A stretch of 64,000 nucleotides of DNA, from assembly GCA_019155185.1 (NCBI GenBank), contig CM032808.1, positions 8,546,716 to 8,610,715 on the forward strand. The letters run 5' to 3'. Below the pieces are notes generated by a model. It was given only the letters and a program-made list of their open reading frames with translations, made no database searches and was not told the origin of the DNA. How positions within the stretch are numbered: position 1 is the stretch's first letter; each line of letters begins with the position of its first letter. The translations under genes and the position numbers were made by a program. Below are positions 47,126-60,700 of this stretch, piece after piece. This stretch comes from Beaufortia kweichowensis (taxonomy: Eukaryota > Chordata > Actinopteri > Cypriniformes > Gastromyzontidae).

Positions 47126-50100
47126 CTGTATTTACAAATATAACAATAAACAATTTTTTGAACATACACAGATATAAATTACATAACACAGATAAAACAT
47201 TCTATATAAAACATAGAGGTGGAAACATACAGCACATTTAAAAATACTGTGGGGCCTACTTACAAATATAAAAAAGAAAAGATTCTAGACATATATTGTC
47301 TAGTTTTTGTATGTCTTACCTCCTAACAGGCCAGAGTCCAGCAGAGAAAGAGAGATAACTATATGTGCTTCTGTTCATATGCGCGTCTGGCACTGTTACG
47401 TCATAGTATTAGAACGTTTATGACCTGAAATTATAACTTTTATACATTCGCTCAATAGCGAGATATGCACTGATTTTACCTGCTCTATACAAAGTCATTT
47501 ACAACAGATTAAACATACCCTGCGAGAAATAGTAAGCAAAAAGTACTTGGCCTCTTAAGCTACACTTAAAATATGTTAATAAATGTCCCTGAATTTAAAA
47601 ATAGTTCAATTATAATTTTCAAGCTAACGTTTGTGTTAGGTTTCATTGCATATTCAGCACATTCACATTTTCTTGCAATTTTGACGTTCAACTAAAGAGC
47701 TCACAAATGTCCCAAAACGTTCTCAAAACTATTCATACACAATCAATACAAACGGCCGCAAGAGGCCAATATAAAGGTGCCGGATGAGTGTGTAAAAGCT
47801 ATAAAAGTTTATTTATCGATTTGAGGACAAATGATAAATTCCTCAATCTTCCTCCCCATAATAAAAATCAACGACTGTTATATAGTTTTGGTGGCTAGAA
47901 ATAAAATACAAAAATCAGATTCAATTCAAGGTGACGAACTGAAGTTTATGCTTTGCAGGGCTAATCTTCTGGGTCGTTTGCATTTATTGATAATTACATG
48001 TGTAAATCCACTTTCTGGTAAATTAAACGTTAGTTCAGCCATTATATTACCTAGAATGAAGCAACAAATTGAGCATAATGCTTGACAAGCAGTTTGACCA
48101 ATAGTTCTTGCAGGTAATCGACCAATTGAAGACCACGACAAAAAGAAGGCGGGACCTACATAGCAGTCAAAGCAGAGGATTTTGCTTAATACAATTCAAT
48201 GTATGATCACATTGTACGTTTTAGCCTACTTTCATGTGTCCCATTTTAGCCCCATGTTATCCCCAAGTCTTTTCCTGTAACTTTTTCTCTCTGTGCTAAA
48301 ATGTTTTGTGAAGCTCGTCTGTAACAGTGCACAATGTAAGAAGCGAATTGAACTGAAAATATATGCAATGTAATGTTTAAATTGTATGGTGGTACGGAGG
48401 GATTTTAATAGCATCAGCAAAATAAGAAATTTAACATTGTTCATGTGACGCTGAAAGACGCTGAAAGTAATAATGTACAGCAGGGGGCGCTCTTTATTTA
48501 CTTTGAAATTCCCAAAAATATTTGATATCATTCTGATTTACTAACATATGCAAGTTCAGAGTTCAAAGTGTCGATAAGGAACAGTGTTATGATTAAAGAT
48601 TTTTACCATTTCTACAGTTTAAAAGTAATCTTTTTTTTTTAAAGTATTTATGAATAACATAAATTCAGTGCTAACATACAAATAAAATTATTTGTTAGAT
48701 GTTATTTTAAAACTCTTGTAATGTTTGCCTAAATGCAGAACTACAGCTAATACTCTACAGCTAAATCATAGATTTCAGACTTTCATCTGGTTCATGTGAC
48801 TTGCATTAACATATTTCTGACGTCGAACATATATATTATCTACACTGTGCATACATTGAATACAAATGATGTAGGTAATTATAAATCATTTTCAGGGTTG
48901 CATAAATAAATTTCTATGCATTTAAACACTGATAACAGTGTTAGACACAAATTATTCTGTTATTTTTAGTGGACAGTTAGGAACTACAGCACTTATCTGG
49001 TTGTTAAAATGATTATACTCATTAAAAAAATTGCTGGTCACACACCTTCCACCTTTGTTAGTACTTCATAGTAGTGCCAACAATTGGCAACTTAAGGAAA
49101 TTACAGCATAGTACAATATAGAGTAGCTTTTATCATATGTGGACCTATGCTTACATTGCAAATTAAAGGGGCCAGTAAAGAGACTAAGGAAGAATTAGGC
49201 CAAATGTCGACAACTGTCAAAACTGTTTAAGACAAAAAGTATGTTAAAGGCCTAGTTAAACTGAAACCTGATGACCAAAAATTGCAACAGTTTGAACAGA
49301 GTTAGAAAGTGGAAAAGAATGAAACAGTTAGAGGTTGGTCAGGTGAATGTGAAATAGGTGTGTTTTAAGATGTGATGGAATCAACAGCTTGGGTGGAGGC
49401 TGTCAGCTCATTCCACCAAATTGGAACAGAATGGGTAAATTAATTATTTATAATTTTATATAGGATAAATGACCAAAGATAACATAACAAGATAACATAA
49501 CAAACATCATTTTCTATATCCCAACTGGTTCTTTATCTGTGATTTTAAGCACCCCCCACACAATGGTTTTAATATAGGCCTAACTGCATGACACATTGGC
49601 ACCTGACTGTCTGATACTTGTTCTTCTTCTGCCATCTTATTTACATCCAATTGTCTAGATGTACTTCTTTTTTTCTCAGCTGACTTAGACTAACACTTGT
49701 TCATCTTGTTCTTAAAGTTTTCTTTCAGTCTTTATTGCATATCAGAATAGAATCTGAAAATAATACTACTAAAAGAAATTGTTTATTTCTGTAATGATAA
49801 CGTTACGATTTAAATGAACATTCAGCAAGAAGAGCTGAGCAGATTAAACGTTAAAGACATTAAATTGGATAAAACTGACAAATAAACACGTTGTTTGTCT
49901 TTTAGTCTTATTAGCTCTTGTGTCTTTTTTTACGATTTACTTTTTTCAGTCTATTAACTAGGGCGATTACGGCGAGTATCTGCAAAAACGGGACTCTCCC
50001 GAAACGTACAGCATTCTGACCAATAGGAATCTAGGAACAGAACGCAGAACCAATCAAATGCTTTACATTTTAGCATGGGGCGGGGCATTTCCTTAAACGT

Positions 50101-51772
50101 GGAACTTGTTTAACTTGATCCGGCCGCTACTCCCTTAATTTGTACATAATTCAGTTATTTCTGACATTGCGATCCATAAGCGTGCTAATGTTTTTGAAAA
50201 CTTTTTTCTGGTTTATGTGACAGTTTTGACATAATGACTAATTGTTACACGTCAATGTAACAAGACATGACACATGACGATGCATGGCGTATTGTATTGA
50301 CAATATAAAATCTGATTGTTTCCATAATGAAGCGTACGGATTGGAAAGAAACAACACTGAAGTTCGTGAAAAGGTTTGTTTTGACAAGCTTTTATATTCA
50401 TTATCCCTTATCAGGCTGTCTGGTGCTGACGGTACCAACTAACTTTAGGCATTTTTTTAATGACATGCGTATTAACTGTGGTATTCTGGTACAAGCATGG
50501 TACACGATTGTTCTTTTGTTGAACACATCACAACTAAATCCTCTCTGGTGACTTTCATACAAATCTTGTACATTTGTGCAACCTTTTGTCTTGTTTGTGG
50601 GGTTTTGCCATGTGACACTTGTCTTAACATAACAAACATCAGTGTGAAGAATTCATTTCTCTAAAAAAGTGTTTTTACAGAGATCATGAATATTTGCTGA
50701 TTTATTCAGTTGTTGACATTTGTTCTTTTTATTATATCCACTTGACCAACAGCACAGAGCAATATGTTATGATCAGACTGTGGACAGCAGTACTTTATTA
50801 TGTTTTATGTTTTCTTTATGAACTGTTTTGATGACATCTGTTGCTGTCTTCCAGCAGTGTTCCAGCAGTTGGGAGAGTTAGTTTCCTGTGCAACAGAGTC
50901 AGACCTTTTTTTATACCTTTTTTGCATTCTTATTTGCTTGTGGTTTTCTTTTGCTTTTTTTACTTCCATGAGGAAAATATCAGTCAGTGCAAAAAAGTGT
51001 CTATGGCTGCCAAAAAAAACCACAGTGGGTGTGGTGGGTCTGTTCATGTGAATGTGTAGAAAAATACAGTCACAGCTGTTGAATTAAAAATGTTGTTTTT
51101 AATACACAGGGATCCTTTTTTTGAAAAATATGATGAAGATATTGAAAATCAGTGTCTCATGGATTTACTTTACTTTTCAAAATTATGGTAATTGAGGGTG
51201 AAACACTATTTTATTTTTATGAGAACCCAAAGTTTGCAGTAGTCACTGTAAACCACAAGATGTCACTTTTTACAAATATGTTGATCTGATTTGCAAATTA
51301 CACCGATATAAAGCACTGTAAATAAAACACTAAGTGTTTAACATTATATATTAAATTTTCATATCATACATTTTTTAGGACTTATGGTGAAAGATGCTGG
51401 AAAAAAGTGGAATAACAAAAAATAAATAAAACAAATTAGTTACTGGAAGTCTTTGTCACTTGATCACATTTTTAAAATAAATAACTAAATACATTTAAAC
51501 AGAAAGTGTTTACAACATTAATACAATTATTTGTATTTACTTAAACTATTTCTATCTATTATAAAAATAACATAAATGAGTTTTGCTACATACACTTTGA
51601 TTAAAATAGTTACTGTAGCACAACCATGTGGTTACCATGGTTTAACTTTAGTTACTGTGTTTTTTGTTTTATTTGAACCATGGTTTGCAAGTGCCAAAAA
51701 GTATTTACAGTAAAAATCTATTAATGTCAAAGAAAAAGTTGTTTGGGCTTTTTATGATTGTGTTCATAGGAA

Positions 51773-52040
51773 GAGTTCACTAAAAATGAACAATTCTGTC
51801 ATCACTTATTCATCCTCATGTCGTTAAAAACTTGTATAACACTCTTTCTTACGTGTAAAACAAAATAAGGCATTTTAAGAAATGTGTTAGTGTTTTTTTG
51901 TGAGAGTCAATGGGGGCCGATATTACTTGGTTATCAGTTTTTTTAAATGAATATATTCTTGTGTGATCTGCAAATGAAAGAATGTCACACAGGTTTGGAT
52001 TGACATGAGGGCGAGTAAATGGTGAAAGAATATTTTGAAT
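51773..52040. mobile_element. MITE family B, near-complete copy
   Basis: It starts GAGTTCACTAAAAATGAACA and ends in the imperfect reverse complement (GACATGAGGGCGAGTAAATG...). The inner text TCAATGGGGGCC and TCACACAGGTTTGGATTGAC is typical of a very abundant cyprinid non-autonomous DNA transposon. Confidence 0.8.
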
Positions 52041-52419
52041 GAATGAAATAAAAAATGTATAAAATTTAGTTTTACAAAAAATTACGTTTGTAATGACTTT
52101 TATTTTGAAAGGCCAGTGAAAGCATTTCTCATTCGTTTCTTCCTTCTCACGTGGTTACTGTTTGAGAATGTACTTGATTGAGTTTCATGCTGAATCAACA
52201 ACGCAGTTGGACTTCAGACTGCGTGTGAGACAACGCTGAATTTATCCAAACACTAGTCAGTCTATAAAAGCTAAAATGTTCTTATTATATAAAAGCCTGC
52301 ATGGGTTTTTAGGATGTCACATCCAGCGAACTAAAAACTTGATTGTCAATGTAAAAGCTTTAGTCTTAACCGAATAAACGTCCTGTCGTCGTTTCATTTT
52401 CGCTGCTTATACAATAATA

Positions 52420-55400
52420 ATGTCGCTGTTGGAGTCAGATGAAAATACTCCTCTCCTCACAGGCGATACTACAGGGTAAGTCATCACAATCGTAGTCTGT
52501 GTCGAGCAAGTTTTGTGTTATAATGTGTGAAAGTATTTGGCAGGAGTTAGCTCGAGCTTACAGTGTAGTCTGTGTGTAATGATGCCATGGTATCTCACCA
52601 ATGCAGAACAAAATAGTCATTGTGAAAACGTACAGTCATGTAAGATTGTAATATTTTGCATAAGCTGTTGTCTTTCTCTAGCTCTCATAATACACACATA
52701 TATAATGCAACAGGCAAGTGTAAATTGTACTAAAGTGCCAACAGTCAAGCTTTTTATGGCATAATATTAATGATTTTTCTTTGTATAGGGATGAAAATGC
52801 AAACAGGAGCCGGTGGAGATCCATCAGAGTTATGTACTTTACAATGTTTCTTAGCAGTGTTGGTAAGAAGGAAACACACTCAAAGACTTTTCCCTGTATT
52901 TCTGTAAAACATTATTATGTAATATGTATTTTGCTGTCATTTGGAGTAGATGTATAAAGACAGCACCCAGTTTCCTCTGAAATGTTTGGACTCTGCTTAA
53001 ATTTCAATGCTGTCTGATGGCAGTACTGTAGAAATAGTATTGGGTAAAAAAGTAGGAGTCAGTTATGAAATCAACTACTTTTAGGAAATTAACTATACGT
53101 ACTAATTTCGTAGTTAATAGTTTAGGAAGATAGTAGATTAGAACTGCATTGTTTGCATGTGTTTTATAATATGTGCTAGTTACTGCATTGTTCTGTTTTA
53201 GGTTTTACGATTGTCATCACATCCATATGGCCGTATCTTAAGAGAGTAAGTATGCTTTTGCTATCGGAGTAAAATGATTTGAGATTCTCATGAAGTGTGA
53301 CTGCTGAAAACTATTTCTGTACAAAGTATGATTACCTGAGCTATGATTGGCAAAAAACTGGAAGTGAAAAAGGGAAGTATGTGTATTCATAAGAAGCATA
53401 TCGTGTTCTAAGAAAGAGTGCGAAAAAGCATCTCAAGTGGAACTGTTGATATTTTTAAATGAATTAATGATTTACTAAAGGTACAAATTTAGTTACCTAA
53501 GATGTACACTACCAAATTTATCAAATTTGCTACAGACTAATATCTGTATCTATAACTGTTAATCATTAATTTCCTGTATTTCTTTTTTAGATTGATGACA
53601 GTGCAGATGCCAGTTTTCTAGGATGGGTGGTTGCTGCATATAGTTTGGGTCAGATGGTGGCCTCGCCCCTCTTTGGATTATGGTCCAATCACAGGCCTCG
53701 GCGGGAGCCTCTAGTCTGTTCTATATTCATCAACGTTGCCGCCAACATCTACTATGCTTACGTCTACCTGCCTCCCTCGCACAACAAAATTCACATGCTT
53801 TTGTCCCGCACGTTTGTGGGCTTCGGAGCAGGTATAAAAAATATGAAAATTTGCAAACACATTTACACTATAAATAATGTATTTTGCACCATGCAGATGC
53901 ATCTTAAAGTTAACAATGTAATGTCTGGCCTTTAGGTAATGTAGCAGTCGTGAGGTCATACGTGGCAGGGGCCACTTCCCTGAAGGAGAGAACGGGTGCG
54001 ATGGCTAACATGAGTGCCTGCCAAGCTCTCGGCTTTATACTCGGCCCAGGTTTGTAACGGGATAACATTCACAATATGCATTTGAAAATCAGTCTGTAAG
54101 GATGGATTATTTATGCGCCGTTGATCGTACAAATTCTGATTTGTTTTAATACTAAACTTTTTATAATTCAGTAGAAATTAAAAGTTTTTTGTGTATTTGT
54201 TTTTGTAGCTCTGCAGGCTGCTTTATCATTCATTGGAGAGACTGGCATTAATGTGAAGTTCATTCAGCTTCAGGTTAACATGTACACTGCTCCAGCGCTG
54301 TTGGCCACCTGCTTTGGGGTCATTAACATTCTGCTGGTTATCTTAGTCCTGAGGTAATCCTTTAATCTAAGGAAGCCCAGCATAGTTGGGCATATAAGTA
54401 CATAAACAAATTACAAAACTGTGTATTGTTTTGTGTATCTGTGTACTTCAAAGTGAACTACTTTGGTCATTTTTAGGGAGCACTTTGTGGATGACAATGG
54501 GGCGTACATCCGTTCAATTAACTACACTTCAGAAGGTATCCTTTTATGTATTTATAAAAATATATTATTATATTCATATTTATTTACATGTCATGATATT
54601 TATTTGCTGTTTTCTTTCATCAGATCAAGTAGCTGTAGCTCCTGAGGTGGAAGGTGATATTGACTACATCGCAGTGCTGACATCCAACATCCTTTTCTTT
54701 GTTATTCTCTTTATGTTTGCCGTGTTTGAAACGTAAGTGATCTCAAAACTTATGATAAACATCTTATTGAAGACATTTAGCAAATCAGCTCACATTCACA
54801 CATGTTGTCATGTCTTAACTGCAGTATATCTACACCTCTATCAATGGACATGTTTGCATGGACAAGAAAAGATGCAGTTTTGTATAACGGCATCATATTG
54901 GCTGCCATTGGCTTTGAGTCCATCATTGTTTTTCTGGTGGTGAAGGTGGTTTCAGCACGGTAAGATCTTTATCTTAAGCTTTATTAATCATTCTTAACTG
55001 TAATATTTCCCATATTTTTCAGATATCCATGTTTGGTTGAACTTTGAACAGTCAGACTTACCTTTTTATTTAAGTTTGTAGCTCTTGTAGCGCATCTAAG
55101 TTTCCTGGTTTTTGGAAATTTAAGCTACTCTGTCTATTTTATCTAAAATGATTAGATAAATATTAAAAAGCTTCATCAGCAATAATATTTAGCATATTAC
55201 TGCTCATAATAGCACGGTACATTTCTCACTGCGGCTCTAGCTGTAAAACCTATAACCTAATTCAGTTTACTAGTTACGGTTCCACTTTTCGTACAATTTT
55301 AGGAAGACTTCATTGACATAAATTGCATAGTGACTGTTTTTTCTCTGTATCTGCAGACTCATACTGTATATATTGGGTGTCAGCAGTCTGTAAACACATG

Positions 55401-56186
55401 ACTTCCTTGTGTTGCTGTTGTAGACTGATTATTCAGAACTCTGATCAAACCTTTTTTTCCTCTGTGTGTTTTTCAGGATAGGAGATCGACCTCTGCTTCT
55501 TGGAGGCTTGATTGTTATATTTGCTGGTTTCTTTATCCTGTTGCCATGGGGAAATCAATATCCTAAAATACAGTGGACAGGTAACTTAAGACATTTTTAC
55601 AATCCATCCTTCTTCAGTGTAACTTTAAATGTATGTTAAATTGCTAAGACTTGTTTTACTTTATCATTCCCATATACAGACATTAATAATAACACTACAC
55701 CAACAAGACTGGCACCCACCCCAGCCTTTAATTCCTCCGAACCCACCGGATGTCCGTCTGAACAGACCTGGTGCTTTTTTACCCCTCGCGATTAATCTTG
55801 CACAGTACATCATGTCTGACATCCTGATCGGAGTGGGTTATCCAACGTGCAACGTAATGTCCTACACGTTATACTCGAAGATACTGGGCCCCAAACCACA
55901 GGTATATCATAAACATTTAGTCTTTTAGATGATGCGTTCGAGACGTTTATTGTCATTGATACCATTTATTTTCTACATTATGCAGGGAGTTTACATGGGC
56001 TGGCTAACAGCATCAGGAAGCGGTGCAAGGACCCTTGGGCCCGTGTTTGTTTCTCACGTCTACACCATCCTGGGACCCCGATGGGCTTTCAGTATTATCT
56101 GTGGAATAGTACTAGCCGCAATAATTCTTCTCTGTTCTTTGTATAAACGACTCGTTGCCTACTCTATACGCCATGGAAGGGTGTAG
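52420..56186 (+). CDS. mfsd8: Mfsd8/CLN7, lysosomal major facilitator protein, with a frameshift
   Basis: Multi-pass lysosomal membrane protein of the major facilitator superfamily; human MFSD8 defects cause a neuronal ceroid lipofuscinosis. Twelve exons: 52420-52475, 52789-52862, 53202-53245, 53591-53831, 53936-54049, 54209-54353, 54477-54535, 54624-54732, 54825-54959, 55477-55580, 55680-55901, 55986-56186. A sorting-type dileucine lies near the N terminus (DENTPLL). Family blocks include SSVGFTIVITSIWPYL, FLGWVVAAYSLGQMVASP, GNVAVVRSYVAGATSL, MDMFAWTRKDAVLYNG, LLPWGNQYPKIQW and MGWLTASGSGAR. N-glycosylation sites (NNTT, NSS) lie in the large lumenal loop. Exon 11 has one base too many: the frame of GCPSEQTWCFFTP runs into a stop, while the homologous INLAQYIMSD continues in the +1 frame (near 55773-55790). 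Without that base the product would be about 500 residues (human 518). It may be an assembly error, an allele or a broken gene. Confidence 0.92.
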
Positions 56187-56888
56187 GACTGATGGACAAG
56201 TGCTTCCGTGGACAACTAAAGGACAGTTCAGGCTTTTTGACAGGATTGAGCGAGTCAGACTGGCAAATGTCGACTAGAAGAAAAGCCACTAATGTATTTA
56301 TAGATACATTGTGATTCCAAAATGGTTAAAATGGGTGAAAATACTATGTATTGAACGGTGTTACTTTCACTATAAATTTAACTACTACTAGAGTAGCACG
56401 GTATAGATCAGCTGTTTTTTTATGATTTCCAGGTGAGAAACTCCTCCGTGAAGTGCAGAATAAGGAGAGATTTGGCAGCTCAAAGGCTTAGGAAGCTTCT
56501 TATGATTTTAAAGCATATGTAGTTGCTCAGTCTAAAGTTTTACAGATTTTTATTATTACCTTGAATTCTTATTGCATTGTAAAAAGTTTTTTTTTTAATA
56601 TGACAGCTGATTTGTTTAAATGACTATATGTGCACTGATGAGAGAAGATGATTGAGAGATGACAAAACAGATGATTCTTTTTAATAACACTAGGCCTGAA
56701 ATGTATACAAGACATTAAGCATTACTATTCGTTTGAGCCAAAACAGTACAAGTATTCACAGCTCTGACCTGAAGAATTATATTACTGATGATTATCGTCT
56801 TCAAGACATGTATTTACAACTGAAACAGTTTTTTCAAAGTCTTTGTTTGTGGTGGATAGAGCACAATATGTATATTTCTTAAATTGAC

Positions 56889-56894
56889 AATAAA
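56889..56894 (+). terminator. mfsd8: mfsd8 poly(A) signal
   Basis: AATAAA about 700 nt after the mfsd8 stop codon. Confidence 0.6.
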
Positions 56895-57006
56895 TCGTTC
56901 CTCTTCAGAGGATCCTTCAAAAACAATATGTTGCATTTTTTTGTTTCTCAAAGGCACAAAACATGACATCCACTGTAACGGTATGGGTCACAGTAATTGC
57001 ATTTAA

Positions 57007-57476
57007 ATGTCTTACACAGATCATCGCTCAACTGCTTCGGCTAGCAGCAACAAAGCTTCTTTACAAAAGAACCGTTATACCAGATACTGTTTGTGGGGTT
57101 ATTTTCACACCACGTGTCAACTCAACTGTACTGTGAAGATGCCTAGTGTCTGTAGAGATGAACTTGTGGACTTGCAATGTGTCGGTAAGCCTTGCCAATC
57201 GGAAACGAGAAGCTTAACCAAAAAAGAAAAATCAAAGGGACGTCGTGCACATACAAAATGCATAGTAGTATTAACATTATTTCACACTTGTGTGATTGTG
57301 TGATGCAATTTTTAGCAGCCTCAAAACCATCATTCCCATGATGCATTGCGTGCAATGTCATTTTCTAACTTTTTTCCCTCTTGTTTTTTGCAGTGGGTTT
57401 CACAGCAGCATGTTTTAACAAGCCTGCAGCTCCACGGCCAGCTTTCACAAGCATTCTGTTGGCAGAAAAGAATTAA
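57007..57476 (+). CDS. Possible small two-exon ORF (uncertain)
   Basis: An ATG-initiated frame at 57007-57184 ends at a good donor (GTCG then gtaagc). A good acceptor (TTGTTTTTTGCAG) at 57393 continues the same frame (57394-57476) to a stop, giving 86 residues with several Cys. I recognise no family. It lies after the mfsd8 poly(A) signal and converges on the 3' end of zcchc4. It may be chance, or part of a non-coding transcript. Confidence 0.2.
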
Positions 57477-57730
57477 GCAAATGGATAATCCAATAGGGGG
57501 TTAGAGCTCATAAATACATACTTTCATGTTTTAAAAGAAGAGCCTGTTTGTCCAGATACAGTACAGCTCTGTAGACTGAAATATGTGTCTTGTGTTTTAC
57601 AACATTAGAGGATTAAATAATAAGTCAAGTCGAACCACTGTTAGCATGTGTAGATGATCTATATAAATTAGAGCAACTGGTATTCGTTTTAATATTGTGT
57701 TTTAGTCAACTTTTCTACATTTATGTATTC

Positions 57731-60700
57731 TCACCGTTTATTGTGTTTTTTAGGGCAGGCTCTGAGTTTGTGTTTTTGGCTGCCACAGCTGAAACAGCCG
57801 GTTTGGCTCAGCCCACATGGGTGATCAGGGAGAGCACAGTGACCACAAGAGGAACAATGTCGCCAAGCTAGAGAATCGGCAGAAATCAGGTGATTAGAAA
57901 TTAGGAAATACACATAGAAGACATCATTAAAATAATATGAAAGTTTCCTTACAAGGTTTTACACACCGCCCACATTCATCACAGTGTTTCCATTCTCGCC
58001 CATCCTGTCATATAGAACGCAGACTGAAGGATCAGTTATTCCACTCAGGATTTTTTCATATTATCTTCTCTCATTTGTACCACCGTTTCTTTCCAATAAT
58101 CTACTATTTTACACACTACGAAATTAAAAGAACCTTTGATAAATGACTGATATAACAATAGCAACAACAATAGCTACATGAATTAAGTCACCTCATAGAG
58201 GCTGACATAGAGATAAACATAACCATCTCTTTATTCTCTGTTATTAGATACTATAATATAATAATAAAAATGCTGACGCTGTGAATAGTCTTACTATACT
58301 AGCATTTGTATGATGAATTGTTCTTATGCTTAGATATCAGCACTTACCTTTGATGGGCATGTATTACACTTTGGGCAGTGCTTGTTTCCTGCAGAAACAT
58401 ACCTCTCACAAACACAGCAAAATCTGAGAGGAGGGATTGAAAAGCATTTGATCTAAATTTCAACCCACCTCACTCAATACATGTATTGCAAAATACATTG
58501 TATACAAAATCAAATGACCTGATGGCTCTTGCTGAATATTAAGTGCATGTTTAAGAACAGTTAATTGTGTACCTGTAGCCCTCATCCTTTGGTAAAACGA
58601 TATCTTTGGGACTCAGATTGGTAAAAAGTCGAACAGGTGACTGCTTACGGCCAGTCTTTCCGTGTTTATAGAGAGGGTGGTTATCATAATCAACCTTAAA
58701 ATAAAGAAAAACATTAGGCTCTATCACACTTTATATATCTGTTGATATATTCACAATTTGTTTGATGTTATACCTGGTAATCCAACATAGAGAATGAGGG
58801 GAAACACTCAAGGATACGAGACTCAAAGAAGTACGGGAATATCCAGATCATTGGCATCTCTGCGGCACAGCTCTCTAAAGATTATATCAACAACAGCAGG
58901 TGAGAATAATCCCTTTTTTATTGGCATTACTGTAAAACTATTTTATTTCTGTAAAAATAAGGGATTTATGAATGCATCATTTGTGAATGAGGCTGCAAAT
59001 TAAGTTGAAGGTTCACCCAACAGTTTACCCAAAAATTAAAAGAAGGGTATTATAGGTATTATTTTGTGTCTTTTCAATTTAAAAGAAACCAAAATGATGA
59101 GAGAATTGTATTGTTTGGATTAACCATCTCTTCAAATCATTAATTATATTTCATGATGTCCCAATTACCCATGAAATCCCACATACCTTTAAGTTTTTTC
59201 CAAGTCAGTGATATCCGAATGAAACTGTTGGCTAGTGGCTTCACCAGGCCTCCAAAAGGAGGGTCTGTAACCATAACTACTTTGGCTCCTCCCTCTTCAC
59301 ATAGAAACTCTTCAAAAAACGCCACCGCTTCCTGCACAACAGTGGTTTATCTTGATTACTTAGTGCTTAGTGACCACATCTGACATCAAAGGCAGCAGTT
59401 TCTTACCTTCTCAAAGAAGTGATGGTTGAACATATTATAGTGACAGAACTCATCTTGCCCATAAAACTGGCTGTATCTAAGACGAAAAACAAACCAGAGA
59501 TGTTGATAAATGTAATGCACAACTAAATCAATACAAGCATCAACATGCATTTCACAACAGTTCTCAAATATCTGCTCTTATTTCTAAACCCTGAAGGTCA
59601 ACAAGTCTAGAACAACCATAATCCTGTCAATCAAATATGAAAGCTGCATGCAAGTGCACACACACATATGCAACAGGCTTTGGCATGTTATAAAAGGCTG
59701 CACACCTTTTTCTAATACATTCCAGAGAAGAACTCCAGAGGTGTTTGCAGGACAACCAAACACACTTTCTTTTACCAAACAATACTAAGGTAAGTATGAT
59801 ACTGAATAAACAGTTTTACAGATACTGTATGTGTGCAATAAGTACAATATGCTTTTGCACTGATGTTATTGTAATTTTGGCATCCACTGTGCTCTAGTAA
59901 AGGCTTGCTGTGGCATTTTATACTTTTGTCATTTAAAGCTAGTCAAAAGGAAATAGTTTGAGTTTCTGAATAATCTTAATATGGAGAACCTCTTGTTTTG
60001 TATTTCATGCATTAGAGACTTTAATTGTATGCAAACTGATTTCAATTATGAGAACTGCAACCTACAGTGTCGTATATGCAATTCCCTAAAAATAGGTGCT
60101 AACGCTGCAAATAAATACAACTCCCACAGTTTAAAAGTCTGTTTGCAGAATTGTGAGAGATGGCTGAGAAAGACTTTAATCCTCTATCAGAGGAAGTCGG
60201 ATCATTCTGTCTGGCTACTGAGGCTCGTTCAGGGACACAAGTCATCCAGCCCTTTCCCCGATCTCCAAAACTGATCAGAAAACAGTCAGGCATGTCTCCA
60301 AAACCCTCAGAGGTAATGACAGCTGTTCTAAAAACCATCTTCTGTACAAAAATAGGTGGACTAAGAAGCATCTAGAAGCATTTTTAAATATGTACAAACA
60401 AGCTACAATAGTTAAGGATCACTTATCAAAAGTGCAGTAATAAAACAAGTTAAACTGCTGAAAATGTGCATGTATTAAAACACCAGAAAATTGTAAAAAC
60501 AGCTGCCGGTCTGGTTGGAGGAGTTGAAGAAGGAGAGAAAAAAAACTGAAGCTCATCTTGAATCTATTAAAAAGCGTCAAGCAAACCTAATCGTATGTAT
60601 AATTCCACTTACACAAACAAAGCAAAGCTTCCTTTTAATTTTGCATGTTGACTTTAACAACCACAGCTATGTTGTTAATCGACTGATGGAATGCACATCT

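Larger units (their letters stand above)
45931..52419. other. Spacer between the B30.2 gene and mfsd8
   Basis: A 6.5-kb AT-rich interval without recognised coding exons. It holds the upstream gene's 3' UTR (possible AATAAA at 46560-46565), a conserved teleost repeat near 47 kb and a MITE near 51.9 kb. Near 49980-50090 a cluster of two CCAAT motifs and a GGGGCGGGGC box looks promoter-like, but no convincing transcript follows it. Confidence 0.5.

Noticed and set aside
46972..47189. Minus-strand open frames of 65-69 codons
   Set aside because: They lie in a dispersed teleost repeat that gives the same spurious peptides across the genome.
49980..50551. CCAAT and GC-box cluster followed by a short open frame at 50327, considered as a gene start
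   Set aside because: The downstream donor is weak, and no following exon of recognisable protein could be joined.
59981..60274. Cys-rich plus-strand frame before the TRIM-like gene, considered as a RING or B-box
   Set aside because: The Cys spacing fits neither motif, there are no matching His ligands, and the frame overlaps the supported first exon in another phase.
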